Assembly: GCA_017436765.1 (NCBI GenBank)
Contig: JAFSCM010000031.1
Coordinates: 1 to 43,825, forward strand
Reading direction: 5' to 3'
From: Oscillospiraceae bacterium
GTDB lineage: Bacteria; Bacillota; Clostridia; Oscillospirales; Ruminococcaceae
DNA length: 43,825 bases
Below the pieces are notes generated by a model. The model saw nothing but the letters and a program-made list of their open reading frames with translations, made no database searches and had not been told where the DNA came from. Of the stretch, positions 41,036-43,825 are shown one piece after another (position 1 is the stretch's first letter; every line of letters starts with the position of its first letter). Both the position numbers and the translations under genes were made by a program.

Positions 41036-43114
41036 TTATTCTTCGTCGTATTTAACGTTGATAAATTCTTTAGCTTCTGCGATTACTTTTTCTTCAAGAT
41101 GTGCAGGGAGCTGTTCGTATCTTACAAATTCAAATGTAAACCAGCCTGCGCCTACTGTGAGGGAGCGGATGTATGTTGTAAAGTTGGACATTTCGCTCAT
41201 TGGACATTCAGCAAGAACTGCCTGCATGCCGTCTTCTGCAGGGTCAAGACCAAGAACGCGGCCGCGGCGTTTGTTAACTTCGCCCATTACGTCGCCTGCG
41301 TTTGCGCCAGGAACGTAAGCTGTGAGTGTGCCGTATGGTTCAAGGAGAACCGGGCTTGCCTTTGGAAGACCTGCTTTGTAAGCAAGTGTTGCAGCAAGTT
41401 TGAATGCCATTTCGGAAGAGTCTACTGCGTGGTAGGAACCGTCCATAAGTGTAGCTTTGAGACCAACAACAGGGTAGCCCGCGAGAACGCCGTATTTGAT
41501 TGCGCTCTGGAGACCTTTTTCAACTGCAGGGAAGTAGTTCTTTGGAACGGAACCGCCGAATACTTCTTCTGCAAAGATAAGTTCTTCGCCGTCGTGTGGT
41601 TCAAATGTGATTTTAACATGACCGTACTGGCCGTGGCCGCCGGACTGTTTCTTGTGTTTACCTTCAACAAGTTCAACTTTTTTGCGGATTGTTTCGCGGT
41701 ATGCAACGCGAGCCTGGGACAGTTCTGCTTCAACGCCGAATTTGCCCTTCATCTTTGCAAGAACAACATCAAGGTGCTGTTCGCCAAGACCTTTGATAAG
41801 CTGCTGGCTTGTTTCTACATCCTGACGGTAACCAACTGTGCAGTCTTCTTCCATAATTCTCTGGAGAGATGCGGAGATTTTTGCTTCTTCGCCTTTTTTC
41901 TTTGGCTTGATGCACATTTCAAGTGTTGGTGTAGGGAATTCAAATTTAGGGAATTTGTATTCGTTCTGTGGGTCACAGAGGATGTCGCCTGTTTTTGCGT
42001 TTGCAAGTTTTGTAACTGCGCCGATGTCGCCTGCTTTGATGTAATCAGCGTCCATCTGTTTTTTGCCGCGAACAAAGAGAACTTTACCCATTCTTTCAGG
42101 TTCGCCTGTTGTTGTGTTAACAACATTGGAGTCGGATTTGAGGTTGCCGCTGAGAACCTTTACAAAGCTCATTTTGCCAACGAACGGGTCAGCAACTGTT
42201 TTGAATACCAGAGCTGCAACCTGGCTGTTTTCGTTGAATGGAAGTGTAACTTCTGTATCGCCGATGAGAAGTTCTGTACCTTCTGTATCTTCCGGGGAAG
42301 GAACAAGAGCATAGAGAGTTTCAAGTGTAAGGTCAAGGCCTTCCAGAGCTGTGGAGGAGCCGCACATTACAGGTGTGATTGTACCTGCCTTGAAGCCTGC
42401 TTTGATACCGCGGATGATTTCAGCTTTTGTAAACTGTTCGCCGCTGAAGTATTTTTCAAAGAGTTCTTCGTCTGTTTCAGCAACAGCTTCCATCATGGAT
42501 GTTACAAGACCGTCAAGACGGTGACCTGTTGCAGGCATCATAACTTCTTCAGCTTTGCCGTTTTTGTATGTATAAGCCTTGAATTCAATAAGGTCGATAT
42601 AAACTGTGCCGCGGTCTGTTACTACAGGAACGGATGTAGGACAGATTTTTGGACCGAATGTAGCTTTGAGTTCTTCAAACACTTTGTAGAAGTCTGCGTT
42701 TTCAACATCAACTTTGGAAACGTAGATCATTGTGCCTTTTTTGTTCTTTTCAGCAAGTTTGTATGCTTTCTGTGTGCCAACTTCAACGCCGTCTTTTGCG
42801 CTTACTGTAAGGAGAACAGCTTCTGCTGCCTTAACGCCTTCGTAAAGACCAAGTTCAAAGTCGAAAAGGCCAGGAACATCAATCATATTGAATTTTGCTT
42901 CTCTGTATTCAAAAGGAGCAACTGCGCTGGAAAGGGAGCATTTTCTTTTGATTTCTTCTGCTTCAAAGTCTGTAACTGTATTGCCGTCGTCTGTTCTGCC
43001 AAGGCGTTCGGAAGCTTTGTTCATGTAAAGCAATGCTTCAACAAGGCTTGTTTTACCGCTGCCTGCGTGACCTGCAACGAGGACGTTTTTGATTTTTAAC
43101 TGTTTGTAGTCCAT
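41036..43114 (-). CDS. EF-G-like translational GTPase (FusA2 type)
   Basis: A 692-residue protein with all EF-G domains: GTPase (G1 GHAGSGKT at 15-22, G3 DVPG at 79-82, G4 SKVD at 133-136), domain II, domain III, and the domain IV signature GHGQYGHVKITFEP, then domain V. The G3 (DVPG for DTPG) and G4 (SKVD for NKxD) motifs differ from the main EF-G, and no rpsL-rpsG-tuf genes are near. It is therefore more likely the paralogous EF-G-like clade (EF-G2/FusA2) than the housekeeping factor; the physiological role of this clade is uncertain. GGGAGG precedes the ATG, and the leader has a small hairpin. Confidence 0.9.
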   Translation of the reverse strand: MDYKQLKIKNVLVAGHAGSGKTSLVEALLYMNKASERLGRTDDGNTVTDFEAEEIKRKCSLSSAVAPFEYREAKFNMIDVPGLFDFELGLYEGVKAAEAVLLTVSAKDGVEVGTQKAYKLAEKNKKGTMIYVSKVDVENADFYKVFEELKATFGPKICPTSVPVVTDRGTVYIDLIEFKAYTYKNGKAEEVMMPATGHRLDGLVTSMMEAVAETDEELFEKYFSGEQFTKAEIIRGIKAGFKAGTITPVMCGSSTALEGLDLTLETLYALVPSPEDTEGTELLIGDTEVTLPFNENSQVAALVFKTVADPFVGKMSFVKVLSGNLKSDSNVVNTTTGEPERMGKVLFVRGKKQMDADYIKAGDIGAVTKLANAKTGDILCDPQNEYKFPKFEFPTPTLEMCIKPKKKGEEAKISASLQRIMEEDCTVGYRQDVETSQQLIKGLGEQHLDVVLAKMKGKFGVEAELSQARVAYRETIRKKVELVEGKHKKQSGGHGQYGHVKITFEPHDGEELIFAEEVFGGSVPKNYFPAVEKGLQSAIKYGVLAGYPVVGLKATLMDGSYHAVDSSEMAFKLAATLAYKAGLPKASPVLLEPYGTLTAYVPGANAGDVMGEVNKRRGRVLGLDPAEDGMQAVLAECPMSEMSNFTTYIRSLTVGAGWFTFEFVRYEQLPAHLEEKVIAEAKEFINVKYDEE

Positions 43115-43152
43115 AATATATGAACCTCCCTTTTTAAGTTTAATTTCGATTC

Positions 43153-43213
43153 CTGCACATTTAACCGTTGTGCAGCCATAAATCTATTATATAACAAAAG
43201 AATTTAATTTCAA
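43153..43213 (-). promoter_or_regulatory. promoter and leader hairpin of the EF-G-like gene
   Basis: On the minus strand TTGAAA (43208-43213), 16 bases and TATAAT (43186-43191). In the leader, CTGCACA (43153-43159) and TGTGCAG (43169-43175) form a 7-bp stem. Confidence 0.7.
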
Positions 43214-43292
43214 AGCAGAATTTTGCTTTTTTAGACAATAGTCTGTAGAAAAAAGGCAAAGTTTGTTGGTGATTTTGCACAAAACAATATGT

Positions 43293-43510
43293 ATATTACT
43301 TTTGTCACCAAAAGTAACCAAAAGTCCAAATTATGCTTCGCATGTGACTTTTGGCAGCAAAAGAGAAGAACACAGCAGTTTGCTGCGCAAGAAATGCTGA
43401 CGCATTTTGCAAAATTAAAATTTTGCCTGCTGCAACCTTGCAATGCAAGATTAATCTAATGTTCTTTATCAAATAGTTAATTGCATTTAGCAACCAAAAC
43501 TGCCGCTGTG
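43293..43510. repeat. dispersed extragenic repeat, copy 3
   Basis: Starts TATTACTTTTGTCACCAAAAGTAACC, and contains AACCTTGCAATGCAAGATTAATCT, ATGTTCT, TTGCATTTAG and AAACTGCCGCTG, in the same order as at 40446-40566 but with extra sequence between. The final 711 bases of the window (43115-43825) have no gene that I can support; the part beyond 43510 shows another hairpin (ACCGCAAGGT-like, 43541-43590) and AT-rich DNA. Confidence 0.55.
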
Positions 43511-43825
43511 CGAGGCAGCGGACCCCGCCTCCTTTTCACAGCCGCAAGGTCTTTGAACAAATAACTCGGATACACCAAAACCTTGCGGTTTTGCTCATCC
43601 TCAGACACATTTGTTCATTTTTGCAAAGGCAAAAAACAGACTTGCTGACAAGTGCAAAGATATATCATCTGCTCACTGTAAGCAGTCTGAATTTTATACT
43701 TTATAAAGATATGAATTATCGGTATCCTATAATGCCTGTGCAATCCCTGTAAATGTATATTCCTGTATATTCTGTGTTTAAATCTGTTTTATTTATTTTA
43801 TGTGCATATTTTTCTGTACACAAAA

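Noticed and set aside
40964..43099. 711-codon open frame on the plus strand
   Set aside because: It lies antisense to the EF-G-like gene; the Phe/Cys-rich composition results from the codon bias of the true gene.

Overview
The window looks like a chromosomal segment of an anaerobic, low-to-moderate GC Firmicute of the class Clostridia, probably a gut-associated Eubacteriales/Oscillospiraceae-like organism. This rests on gene content (a giant 2-hydroxyacyl-CoA dehydratase activase, TRAP transporter, XpaC/TelA pair, Tn916-type integrase, MobV relaxase), AGGAGG ribosome binding sites, frequent TTG/GTG starts and TTGACA/TATAAT-like promoters. The species cannot be named from the sequence alone.

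Layout. 1-16.5 kb is housekeeping and accessory backbone: a D-Ala-D-Ala carboxypeptidase, a degenerate metallophosphoesterase, a hotdog thioesterase, an unrecognised 443-residue protein, a 1469-residue activase with two iron-sulfur ATPase modules, a CLC-type anion transporter, an xpaC-telA operon, a small membrane-anchored protein, a membrane-embedded LuxR-type regulator with its own candidate binding sites, and a 5'-nucleotidase-like gene broken by a one-base frameshift. 16.6-21.7 kb is a catabolic unit: an operon for a PLP-dependent D-threonine aldolase/D-serine dehydratase-like enzyme and a TRAP transporter (dctP, dctQ, dctM), facing a divergent XRE-cupin regulator across an AT-rich control region with a phased operator array.

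21.9-37.7 kb is a 15.75-kb integrative mobilizable element inserted in the 3' end of lysS and bounded by 31-bp direct repeats. Its backbone is integrase, excisionase, MobV relaxase with a recognisable oriT, a RepA-like ATPase and a TnpV-type protein; no conjugative secretion genes are present, so it should depend on a helper for transfer. Its cargo is (i) an ECF sigma factor, a membrane protein and an ABC-2 exporter, and (ii) a very AT-rich block with a P-loop ATPase, an AlbA_2/HATPase regulator coupled to an unrecognised 440-residue protein under a dual CGCGCGC operator, and a CoiA-like nuclease. This block has the look of a defence cargo, but that is inference. Just outside the left att copy lies what appears to be the arm of an earlier, related element, implying a former tandem array.

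37.7-43.8 kb returns to backbone: lysS, greA, a small ribbon-helix-helix protein and an EF-G-like GTPase, with non-coding stretches carrying a dispersed repeat family that also appears at the left edge of the window. No rRNA, tRNA or CRISPR array was recognised.
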